DNA of 24,178 bases, taken from JAAYKS01 sp964479435. Lineage in GTDB: Bacteria > Bacillota > Clostridia > Saccharofermentanales > UBA5734. The DNA is taken from the NCBI GenBank assembly GCA_964479435.1, contig CAYZME010000026.1, positions 1-24,178 on the forward strand. The letters are read 5' to 3'. This document shows, piece by piece, positions 1 through 6,839 of this stretch. The notes under the pieces were generated by a model that was not told the origin of the DNA, searched no databases, and was given only the letters and a program-made list of their open reading frames with translations. Positions within the stretch are counted from its first letter, which is position 1. Each line of letters starts with the position of its first letter. The position numbers and the translations under genes are program-made.

Positions 1-1
1 G

Positions 2-1453
2 CCGCTGCCGGCCATGGCGTCGGGCGAGACCTTCGCGGCTTCGCTACAGGCGGCCGACCCCTATGGCGATCTGGGCATCGAGCTGACCGCCCAGGCCGCG
101 GTCGTGATCGAGACCGGCCGCGGGATGGAGCTCTACGCCAAAGAAGGCGACACGCCGGTCCAGATCCCGGCGTTGTCCAAGATTATGACCGCCCTGCTGG
201 TTCTGCAGCGTTTCCCCGCCTCCACGTATGTGACCGTCAGCCTGGCGGCCGACCAGGCCAACGCCGACGCCCCCGCCCGCAACCACATCACGGGCTTTGC
301 CGCCGGAGACAAATACACCATCGAGTTTCTCATCGCCGCGATGTTTTACATCGACAGCGACGCCGCCGCGATCGCTCTGGCGGAACAACACAGCGGCAGC
401 GAGAACGCCTTTACCGCGGTGATGAACGAACGCGCCGCCCAGCTGGACATGGACCAGACGGTCTTTCTCAACAGCACCGGCCGCTCGGTGGTCACCGACG
501 TTGGGATGGGCAGTGACGCCGAGGCCCGCCACCCGGTCTCGAGCGTGCGCGACGCGATCAAGCTGGTGCGCCACTTCTTTCAGAACACCAACTACAGCCG
601 CGTCGTCAACACCGCTTTTCACACTTCGTCCACCCGCTTTTTCCCCACCACCGACGCGCGTAGCATCGAGATCGCCAACAACCTGGCCTACGCGTGGACC
701 TTTGTCGACGCCCTGACCGGCGTGCTGGCGAGCGACGACAGCGGGACCATTTCACTGGTCGCCTCGTACGCGGCCGGCGGCTTTGAAACCCTGACCATCC
801 TGACCGGCGTCGCCTCCGGGGCGGAGATCTCCGATCTGCAAATACTGGGGCGGGGCATTTACAAGAATTACATCAACACCGTGCTGGTGCGCGCCGGCCA
901 ACCGGTGCCCGAGACCATCCGCGACGCGGTCGAGGACACCGTATTCGGCCTGGTGTACAAGCGCACGGTCTATTATGTGCAGCGCATCGGCGCGGCCACC
1001 GTGGTCGACCAGCTGCGGTACACCTCGGCCGGTCCGCACCGCCTGCCGTTGCTACAGGAAGACACCGTCGGCACCATGACCTTTACTTTACCCAACGACA
1101 CCACGATCACGGTGGAATGCGCCCCCGACCGCACGATCTACTCGGTCGACTCCAGCCTGGCCAACCGCGTTCTCAACGCCTTGCAGGCCAATCCCGATTT
1201 ATACATCATCATCCTGATCTGTGTGGGGGCCCTGGCGTTGGCCGCGATTTACCGCCTCGCCACCGGCTTGATCCGGCTCTACTGGCGGGTGCGTCTGCGC
1301 CGCGCCGAGCGGGCGGCGGAACCGGTCGCGGAAGGGGGCGGCGTCCGGAGCGTGGAAGCCGTCGGAGACGTGGGTGGTGTCCGGAACGTGGACGCCGTTC
1401 GGAATGTGGAAGCCGTCAGGAATGTGGACGCCGACGGGCCACGTACAACGTGA
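2..1453 (+). CDS. D-Ala-D-Ala carboxypeptidase-like (S11) membrane protein, catalytic motifs lost; 5' partial
   Basis: The frame is open to the window edge, and the first visible ATG (base 14) sits in what looks like the end of a signal peptide, so the true start is probably upstream. Numbering from that ATG, the fold follows the S11 DD-peptidase (DacF-like) pattern, but all three active-site motifs are broken. At SxxK the sequence reads PALSK (52-56) where the family has PASxxK, so no Ser lies three residues before the Lys. SxN is Asp-Ser-Asp (114-116). KTG has no Lys (VDALTG, 231-236). A downstream beta domain is followed by one membrane helix near 396-418, a basic stretch and a five-unit VRNVDA-type repeat tail. 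The family trims peptidoglycan stem peptides outside the membrane; this member is probably a non-catalytic binding or scaffold protein. The 3' end overlaps the convergent gene by 38 bp. Confidence 0.8.
   Translation, partial: PLPAMASGETFAASLQAADPYGDLGIELTAQAAVVIETGRGMELYAKEGDTPVQIPALSKIMTALLVLQRFPASTYVTVSLAADQANADAPARNHITGFAAGDKYTIEFLIAAMFYIDSDAAAIALAEQHSGSENAFTAVMNERAAQLDMDQTVFLNSTGRSVVTDVGMGSDAEARHPVSSVRDAIKLVRHFFQNTNYSRVVNTAFHTSSTRFFPTTDARSIEIANNLAYAWTFVDALTGVLASDDSGTISLVASYAAGGFETLTILTGVASGAEISDLQILGRGIYKNYINTVLVRAGQPVPETIRDAVEDTVFGLVYKRTVYYVQRIGAATVVDQLRYTSAGPHRLPLLQEDTVGTMTFTLPNDTTITVECAPDRTIYSVDSSLANRVLNALQANPDLYIIILICVGALALAAIYRLATGLIRLYWRVRLRRAERAAEPVAEGGGVRSVEAVGDVGGVRNVDAVRNVEAVRNVDADGPRTT
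1343..1432 (+). repeat. 18-bp tandem repeat, five units, inside the 3' end of the PBP-like gene
   Basis: Five consecutive 18-bp units begin at 1343, 1361, 1379, 1397 and 1415. The consensus is GTCCGGAAYGTGGAMGCC, and each unit encodes six residues of the type V-R-N-V-(D/E)-A. The second unit is the most diverged. The last unit also overlaps the 3' end of the minus-strand membrane-protein gene. The array is in frame, so changes in copy number would lengthen or shorten the cytoplasmic tail without a frameshift. Confidence 0.9.
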
Positions 1454-1940
1454 TCATCGCCGTCAGCGCGTAATCGTATAACAGCAGCACCGGCTGCGCC
1501 AGCAGCGCCAGCGCCCACCACGGCAACGGCAACGACAGCGGATCGACAAACAGGCTCAGGTACAGGGCGGCCAGCAGCGCCAGCAGCAGATCGGCCGCCA
1601 GCAGTTTGAGCGCCAGCGCCCGCAGCGGCACAGAGACCCGCGATTCGACCGCCGCTTTGATCAGCGGAAAGGGCCCAAAAAACAACGCGAACGGCACGGC
1701 CGTCTCCCACCCGGTCAGCAAAACGCCGACGCCGGCGGCCGCCAGCCAGGTCAGCCAGGCGCCCCGGCGCGGCACTTCGATACGCGCCCAGGCGACACAG
1801 GCCGACGACGCGGCATACAATGCCAGGTCGGCGGTCGGCAACAGCCGGATTCCCAGCAACGCCAACGCCGCCAGCGCCGCCGCCATGCCGCCATAGGCGA
1901 CCCTGCGCGCGACCGCGCGCGGGCGGTCAGCAGCAGACAC
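1416..1940 (-). CDS. small multi-pass membrane protein of unknown function
   Basis: The 174-residue product is very hydrophobic, with about five membrane helices separated by short basic loops (Arg-rich start, RRGAW near the middle, RRRPHS end). It resembles uncharacterised Clostridia membrane proteins of similar size that recall ECF transporter S components, but I cannot name a family. The start is GTG at 1940, preceded by a G-rich stretch that can serve as a ribosome site. It overlaps the stop of the J-domain gene by 14 bp, which suggests translational coupling and a shared transcript with that gene and the DUF5685 gene. The 3' end overlaps the convergent PBP-like gene. Function is unassigned. 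Confidence 0.75.
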   Translation of the reverse strand: MSAADRPRAVARRVAYGGMAAALAALALLGIRLLPTADLALYAASSACVAWARIEVPRRGAWLTWLAAAGVGVLLTGWETAVPFALFFGPFPLIKAAVESRVSVPLRALALKLLAADLLLALLAALYLSLFVDPLSLPLPWWALALLAQPVLLLYDYALTAMITLYVARRRPHS

Positions 1941-2367
1941 AAAGGTCGCCCCCCATGCATTCGCAACAACTGTCGGCGCAGCACAGGCAGGTCAATTGGT
2001 CACAAATGCTCATCCCGCCCGGACCGGGGCGCTGGGTATAATACGGACCTTGTCCTTGTCCAAAGGGGTTTTGCGTAAACGGCCCGGCGCGCCCGCCGTA
2101 GCCCGTGTAGCCGCCGCGCCGCGCCTGCTCGGCGGCCTGCTCGGGGCTGGTGTAGCCCTCGGGGTTGGCACCGGCGTCTTTGCGCGTCAGCGTATCATAA
2201 GCCTCGTTGATCTCTTGCATTTTTTCTTTGGCAAGATCCTCCAACGGGTGGTTGGCGTAATTGTCGGGGTGGTATTTTTTCACCAGTTCCCGGTATGCTT
2301 TTTTAATCTCGGCCTGGGTGGCACCGCTTTGCAGCCCCAACACCTCATATGGATTCTTAACCGCCAT
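1927..2367 (-). CDS. J-domain (DnaJ-like) protein with cysteine-rich C-terminal tail
   Basis: The 146-residue product has an N-terminal J domain (about residues 5-62) with the HPD motif at 33-35, which stimulates Hsp70/DnaK ATPase in this family. A Gly/Tyr/Gln-rich linker (84-118) follows. The final 25 residues carry ten cysteines (122, 127, 129, 130, 134, 135, 137, 143, 145, 146). This is not the DnaJ zinc-finger layout of four CxxCxGxG repeats, and there is no substrate-binding C-terminal domain. The tail may bind metal, be lipid-modified or form disulfides; the sequence does not say which. ATG at 2367 has an upstream AAAGGA. It lies between the DUF5685 gene and the membrane-protein gene on one strand, so it may recruit DnaK for those partners. 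Confidence 0.88.
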   Translation of the reverse strand: MAVKNPYEVLGLQSGATQAEIKKAYRELVKKYHPDNYANHPLEDLAKEKMQEINEAYDTLTRKDAGANPEGYTSPEQAAEQARRGGYTGYGGRAGPFTQNPFGQGQGPYYTQRPGPGGMSICDQLTCLCCADSCCECMGGDLCVCC

Positions 2368-2395
2368 TCGACAGGGATCCTTTCCGGCTTACATA

Positions 2396-2490
2396 TGGGC
2401 CAGCGGCCTACACGTGGGCCAACGGCCTAAAGATTGGCCAGCGGCCTACAGGCTGGCCAGCGGCCTACTGATGGGCCAACGGCCTACAAC
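2396..2490. repeat. 19-bp tandem repeat, five units, between the DUF5685 and J-domain genes
   Basis: Five consecutive 19-bp units start at 2396, 2415, 2434, 2453 and 2472. The conserved core is TGGCCARCGGCCTA followed by a five- to six-base variable spacer. On the minus strand each unit reads TAGGCCGYTGGCC, with two GGCC arms around a 3-base centre. The stop codon of the DUF5685 gene (TAG, complement of 2484-2486) is the TAG of the first unit in the transcript. The array fills nearly all of the 116-bp gap before the J-domain gene. Confidence 0.92.
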
Positions 2491-3347
2491 CGTGCCAGTC
2501 CGCGGCCGGCCAGCACGTCCGCGCGCACGGCGGGCAACCCCGCCCGCACGATGTTCGCGACCAGTGCGGCGTCGCGTTCGTATGGCAACAACGCGCACGT
2601 CCGATCCAGCTCGGCTTCCAGCTCCAGCAGCCACGGCTCGGCGGCCGCCACCGCTTGTGTCCGCGTACCCGCCGCGAACGGGTTCCAATTTTTATGATCG
2701 ACGTCGTCCGCCAGATCGTCCACCGCGTCCACGAGGTAGATCCAGCGGCCCAGCCGCTCCCCCGCCCAGCGCAGCGCCGCGCGCGTCGCCGGTTGCAGAT
2801 CGGGCAGCAACGCCTCACTCACGCCGCCAAAAGCCGCGCCGGTCACGCGGCCAAACGCGTCGGCGCCCTGCAGGGGCGATTCCGGGCCGGGCTCCCGCGC
2901 CTCGACGGCTTTCAGTTCGTCCAGGGCCGCCGCGATCTCACGGTCGACCTCCGGCCAGCGGGCGGCCGCCCGCCGTCGGGCGGCGGCAAAAACCGCTCTC
3001 CCCGCCAATCCGCGCCACCTGCGCCCGTCCCGCGCGTCGTCGCGCGCTTTGTGCCAGGCCAGAATCACGGTGACATCGGCCGCGGCGTCCAACACCGGGT
3101 CGGCTTGCGCGACCGGGTGCTTGCGCAACGGGTTGGCAATGCAAGACGCCGGCAGCGCGGCCGGCGGGTCGGCGCGCAACGCGAACAGCAGCAGCGCCAG
3201 CAGGGTGATGTCATAATTGACCGCCAAACGCGGCAATTGGCCATATCGCGCGCCCAGACTTTTGCACACCCCGCAATACACGGCGCGATACCAGGTGAAC
3301 TCGCGGACCAATAAATCGCCCTTGAGCGGGCGCACATAGCCAAACAT
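2484..3347 (-). CDS. DUF5685 family protein
   Basis: The 287-residue product begins MFGYVRPLKGDL and has the N-terminal signature of DUF5685: a YCGVCK motif with Cys25 and Cys28, then a long helical region containing NYD (44-46) and a Cys/His pair (Cys69, His77). The rest is mostly helical with many charged residues and no clear membrane segment or signal peptide. The family's function is unknown to me; the CxxC and later Cys/His suggest a metal or redox site, but that is inference. It heads the minus-strand trio, followed by the J-domain gene after the 19-bp repeat array. Start ATG at 3347 has GAGGCGG upstream. It diverges from gltX across 155 bp. Confidence 0.85.
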   Translation of the reverse strand: MFGYVRPLKGDLLVREFTWYRAVYCGVCKSLGARYGQLPRLAVNYDITLLALLLFALRADPPAALPASCIANPLRKHPVAQADPVLDAAADVTVILAWHKARDDARDGRRWRGLAGRAVFAAARRRAAARWPEVDREIAAALDELKAVEAREPGPESPLQGADAFGRVTGAAFGGVSEALLPDLQPATRAALRWAGERLGRWIYLVDAVDDLADDVDHKNWNPFAAGTRTQAVAAAEPWLLELEAELDRTCALLPYERDAALVANIVRAGLPAVRADVLAGRGLARL

Positions 3348-3408
3348 CCAAAAACCGCCTCTCCGTCGGCATCCGCGCGCATCCCCGCGCTATGCCGACA
3401 GCGCACTC

Positions 3409-3420
3409 TATGATATCATA
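3409..3420. promoter_or_regulatory. AT-rich 12-bp palindrome between divergent DUF5685 and gltX genes
   Basis: TATGATATCATA is a perfect palindrome in otherwise GC-rich DNA, near the middle of the 155-bp divergent gap. It offers a -10-like hexamer (TATGAT or TATCAT) on either strand, but I see no convincing -35 at the right distance. It may be a shared promoter element or an operator. Confidence 0.35.
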
Positions 3421-3460
3421 TTTGTCACACTTTCCCGCACCCCCACGCGGTCATTTCGTT

Positions 3461-3484
3461 CCGGGCGGCATCGGCGCCGCCCGG
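3461..3484 (+). promoter_or_regulatory. stem-loop in the gltX leader
   Basis: CCGGGCGGC (3461-3469) and GCCGCCCGG (3476-3484) form a perfect 9-bp stem with a 6-base loop. It ends only 6 bases before the AAGGAG ribosome site (3491-3496) of gltX. There is no U tract, so it is not a classic terminator. It could modulate ribosome access or mRNA stability. No T-box consensus is visible. Confidence 0.5.
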
Positions 3485-3502
3485 TCTCACAAGGAGCCGT
3501 CC

Positions 3503-4981
3503 ATGCGTAACCAGACCGTCCGCACCCGTTTTGCCCCCAGCCCGACCGGCTTGATGCACGTCGGCAATTTGCGCACCGCGCTGTTCGAATACCTGATCGC
3601 CAAATCCATGGGCGGCGCGTTCATTTTGCGCATCGAGGACACCGACCAGGAGCGCCTGGTCGACGGCGCCGAGCAAATCATCTATGACACGCTGGCCCGG
3701 GTCGGGTTGCGCCACGACGAGGGGCCGGACATCGGCGGCCCGTACGGCCCGTATGTACAAAGCCAGCGGCGCCACATCTACAAACCGCACGCGGAACAAC
3801 TGGTCGCCGCCGGACGGGCCTATCGCTGTTTCTGTTCGCGGCAACGGCTGGAATCGCTGCGTACCGCCGGCGCCGGCGCCGGGGCCCCCGGCTACGACCG
3901 CCATTGCCGCGATCTGCCCGCGGCCGAGGTCGAGCGCCGTCTGGCGGCCGGTGAACCCCACGTCATCCGGCAAAAAATGCCCCTGAGCGGCACGACCGCT
4001 TTTCATGACGCGGTCTTTGGCACGATCCGCGTCGACAATAAAGAGCTGGAAGACCAGGTGCTGCTCAAATCCGACGGGTTCCCGACCTACAATTTCGCCA
4101 ACGTCGTCGACGACCACGAAATGGCGATCACCCACGTGGTGCGCGGTTCGGAGTATCTCTCGTCGGCGCCCAAGTACAATCTGTTGTATGAGGCGTTCGG
4201 ATGGCAGGTGCCGGAATATGTGCATTTGCCGCTGATCGTCGGCCGCGGCGAGGACGGGACGGTCTCCAAGCTGTCCAAGCGCCACGGCGCCACGTCCTTC
4301 GCGGATCTGGTGCGTGAAGGCTACCTGCCCGAGGCGATCATCAACTACATCGCGCTGCTGGGCTGGGCGCCGGGCGACACCCGCGAGTTTTTCACCCTCG
4401 ACGAGCTGGCGCGCGCGTTTCACATCGGGGGCATTTCCAAGTCGCCGGCTTTGTTCGACTACGACAAACTGGCCTGGTTTAACGCCGGTTATTTGCGCGA
4501 GATGCCGCCGGAGCGATTTCTGTCGATCGCCAAGCCGCAGCTCGACGCCGCCCTGGGCGAGAGAGCGTACGACGGCCTGTTGCTGGCTTCGATCTTGCAA
4601 CCGCGCGTCGACCGCCTGACCGCCATCCCCGGGATGATCGGCTTTTTGGCCGAGCTGCCCGATTATGACATCGAATTGTATAACCACAAAAAGATGAAGA
4701 CCACCCCCGCGTCCGCGCTGCAAACCCTGACGGCCGCGCGGCCGGTGCTGGCGGATTTGGCGTCGTGGGAGCCCGAGGCCATCCACACCGCCCTGATCGA
4801 TCTGGCCGCGGCGCGCGGGGTCAAAAACGGGCAAGTGATGTGGCCGCTGCGCATCGCCGTTTCGGGCACCGCCGTGACCCCGGGCGGCGCCGTCGAGATT
4901 CTGGCGCTGCTGGGCCGGGATGAATCGCTGGCGAGAATCCGCCGCGGCATCGAAAAACTGACCCCGCGAGCATTGATGTAG
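3503..4981 (+). CDS. gltX: glutamyl-tRNA synthetase
   Basis: The 492-residue class I aminoacyl-tRNA synthetase charges tRNA-Glu with glutamate in the cytoplasm and has the normal bacterial length. The Rossmann domain carries the HIGH-type motif HVGN (19-22) after APSPTG, and the KMSKS-type motif is KLSKR (256-260). The C-terminal half is the helical anticodon-binding domain. I chose ATG 3503 because AAGGAG lies 6 bases upstream and RTRFAPSPTG follows directly; the frame stays open further upstream, but those residues do not look like GluRS. The next gene is a GlnRS, so this enzyme need not misacylate tRNA-Gln, although that cannot be proved here. The stop codon lies in the first unit of a repeat that fills the gap to glnS. 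Confidence 0.97.
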   Translation: MRNQTVRTRFAPSPTGLMHVGNLRTALFEYLIAKSMGGAFILRIEDTDQERLVDGAEQIIYDTLARVGLRHDEGPDIGGPYGPYVQSQRRHIYKPHAEQLVAAGRAYRCFCSRQRLESLRTAGAGAGAPGYDRHCRDLPAAEVERRLAAGEPHVIRQKMPLSGTTAFHDAVFGTIRVDNKELEDQVLLKSDGFPTYNFANVVDDHEMAITHVVRGSEYLSSAPKYNLLYEAFGWQVPEYVHLPLIVGRGEDGTVSKLSKRHGATSFADLVREGYLPEAIINYIALLGWAPGDTREFFTLDELARAFHIGGISKSPALFDYDKLAWFNAGYLREMPPERFLSIAKPQLDAALGERAYDGLLLASILQPRVDRLTAIPGMIGFLAELPDYDIELYNHKKMKTTPASALQTLTAARPVLADLASWEPEAIHTALIDLAAARGVKNGQVMWPLRIAVSGTAVTPGGAVEILALLGRDESLARIRRGIEKLTPRALM

Positions 4982-5070
4982 GCGCGTAGCGCCAATCGAT
5001 GTAGACGCGTACGCTACGCGCAGCGAACATCGACGTAGACGCGCACGCTACGCGGACGCTACGCGTACCG
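4972..5070. repeat. imperfect ~34-bp GC-rich repeat in the gltX-glnS gap
   Basis: Bases 4995-5020 and 5029-5054 match at 24 of 26 positions (ATCGAYGTAGACGCG, then YACGCTACGCG), giving a period of 34 bp. A shortened, diverged unit at 4972-4986 (ATTGATGTAGGCGCG) contains the gltX stop codon. A partial unit (GACGCTACGCG) follows near 5055. Units contain CGCGTAGCG/ACGCTACGCG complementarity, so the RNA could fold into several alternative hairpins. Confidence 0.8.
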
Positions 5071-5100
5071 CCCCCATCGCATATCAACGGAGGAGCCCAC

Positions 5101-6801
5101 ATGAGTGACAGGAACCAGGACCTCGACCGCGCGCCCACCGCGCCGGCCCATTTCATCGAAGAAGCCATCATCCGCGACCTCGAACCGGGCGGCCGCTTTG
5201 CCGGCAGACAGGTCCACACGCGTTTTCCGCCCGAGCCCAACGGCTGGCTGCACATCGGCCACGCCAAGGCGTTCGTCATCGACTTTATGATGGCCGCGCG
5301 TTTCGGCGGCTTGTGTAATTTGCGTTTTGACGACACCAACCCGGAAAAAGAAGAGGTCGAGTTTGTCGAAGCGATCCAGGAAGACATCCGCTGGATGGGC
5401 TTTGATTGGCAAGACCGTCTGTATTTCGGATCGGACTACAGCGAACAGATCTATCAGTATGCCGTTTCATTTATCCGCAAAGGGCTGGCCTATGTCGACG
5501 ATTTGTCGGCGGAGGAAATCCGCGCGTATCGCGGCACCCTGACCCAGCCGGGGCGCAACAGCCCCTGGCGTGACCGGCCGGTGGCGGAAAACCTGGATTT
5601 GTTCGCGCGCATGCGCGCCGGCGAATTTGCCGACGGCTCGCGGGTGCTGCGCGCCAAGATCGACATGGCGGCCGGCAACATCAATCTGCGCGACCCCGTG
5701 ATGTACCGCATCCGGCGGGTGCCGCACCACCGCACCGGCACCGAGTGGTGCATTTACCCGATGTATGACTTTGCCCACCCCCTGCAGGACGCGATCGAGG
5801 GGATCACGCACTCGCTGTGCTCCCTGGAATACGAGGATCATCGCCCGCTGTACGATTGGGTGACCGAACACGCCGACCTCGAAAGCCCGCCGCGCCAGAT
5901 CGAGTTCGCGCGCCTCAACATGACGCACACCGTCATGAGCAAACGCAAACTGCGGCTGCTGGTGGAGCAGGGGCGTGTCGACGGCTGGGACGACCCGCGC
6001 ATGCCGACCCTGAGCGGGATGCGCCGGCGTGGCTTCACTCCCGCCGCCATCCGGACCTTTTTGGACCGCATCGGTGTCTCCAAAGTGACGAGCGTCGTCG
6101 ATTACGCTTTTTTGGAATACTGCCTGCGCGAGGACCTCAACCGGCACGCCCACCGCACGATGGCGGTCTTGCGCCCGATCCGGCTCGTGATCGAAAACTA
6201 TCCGGAAGGACAGACCGAGTGGTTTGAGGCCGAAAACAACCCCGAGGACCCGGCGGCCGGCACGCGCCGGATCTCGTTTTCGCGTGAACTGTGGATCGAG
6301 GCCGAGGATTTCATGGAAGTCCCGGCGCGCAAATACTTCCGTCTCTTTCCCGGCAACGAGGTGCGGCTCAAACACGCCTATGTCATCCGCTGTACCGGTT
6401 GCACCCGCCACGCGGATGGCTCACTGGCAACGGTCACCGCCACGTACGACCCCCAGACGCGGGGCGGCAGTACACCCGACGGGCGCCGTGTGCGCAGCAC
6501 CCTGCACTGGGTCGACGCCAACCATTGCGCCACGGCCGAGGTGCGGCTGTACGAAAATCTCTTCACGCTCGCGGACCCGGAAGCCGACCCCGACCAGGAC
6601 TTTCTCGAGCATCTCAACCCGCATTCCCTGACCGTACTGCGCGATTGCAAGATCGAGCCGGCGTTGGCCGAGGTCCGGGCGCCGGCGCATTACCAGTTTT
6701 TGCGCACCGGCTATTTCTGCCTGGACAACCACGACAGCCAACCCGGACGCCCGGTATTCAACCGCGCGGTATCGCTCAAAGACAGCTATCGGCCGGGGTA
6801 A
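5101..6801 (+). CDS. glnS: glutaminyl-tRNA synthetase
   Basis: The 566-residue class I synthetase charges tRNA-Gln directly with glutamine. It has PEPNGWLHIGH with HIGH at 51-54, FDDTNPEKE near 77-86, and the KMSKS-type VMSKR at 278-282. Two C-terminal beta-barrel anticodon-binding domains follow. Length fits bacterial GlnRS (about 550-580). ATG 5101 has GGAGGAG 5-11 bases upstream. Many Bacillota lack GlnRS and make Gln-tRNA by the GatCAB amidotransferase route, so this adjacency to gltX marks a lineage that carries the direct enzyme. It is probably co-transcribed with gltX and the downstream reductase (38-bp gap). Confidence 0.97.
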   Translation: MSDRNQDLDRAPTAPAHFIEEAIIRDLEPGGRFAGRQVHTRFPPEPNGWLHIGHAKAFVIDFMMAARFGGLCNLRFDDTNPEKEEVEFVEAIQEDIRWMGFDWQDRLYFGSDYSEQIYQYAVSFIRKGLAYVDDLSAEEIRAYRGTLTQPGRNSPWRDRPVAENLDLFARMRAGEFADGSRVLRAKIDMAAGNINLRDPVMYRIRRVPHHRTGTEWCIYPMYDFAHPLQDAIEGITHSLCSLEYEDHRPLYDWVTEHADLESPPRQIEFARLNMTHTVMSKRKLRLLVEQGRVDGWDDPRMPTLSGMRRRGFTPAAIRTFLDRIGVSKVTSVVDYAFLEYCLREDLNRHAHRTMAVLRPIRLVIENYPEGQTEWFEAENNPEDPAAGTRRISFSRELWIEAEDFMEVPARKYFRLFPGNEVRLKHAYVIRCTGCTRHADGSLATVTATYDPQTRGGSTPDGRRVRSTLHWVDANHCATAEVRLYENLFTLADPEADPDQDFLEHLNPHSLTVLRDCKIEPALAEVRAPAHYQFLRTGYFCLDNHDSQPGRPVFNRAVSLKDSYRPG

Positions 6802-6839
6802 GAACACGCCGCCAGACACAACACACAGGAGGATTATCC

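Noticed and set aside
2..1453. Calling the PBP-like gene an active D-Ala-D-Ala carboxypeptidase
   Set aside because: The overall fold fits, but the nucleophile Ser, the SxN motif and the KTG Lys are all missing.
2396..2490. Possible CRISPR array in the 19-bp repeats
   Set aside because: Units are contiguous with only 5-6 variable bases between cores, far too short for spacers, and no cas genes are near. The 24-bp array at 8651-8806 is coding sequence.
3348..3502. T-box leader for gltX
   Set aside because: No T-box consensus (AGGGTGGNACCGCG) or specifier stem is visible, and the gap is only 155 bp. The glnS gap is likewise without one.
3425..4834. 469-codon minus-strand open frame opposite gltX
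   Set aside because: It is a mirror of the GluRS coding sequence with no recognisable domain; long antisense frames are expected at this GC content. The same holds for those opposite glnS (5467-6411) and the reductase (6834-8012).
6291..6839. In-frame upstream extension of the aldo/keto reductase within glnS
   Set aside because: The extra residues are glnS in another frame. AGGAGG before GTG 6840 and the normal family N-terminus fix the start.
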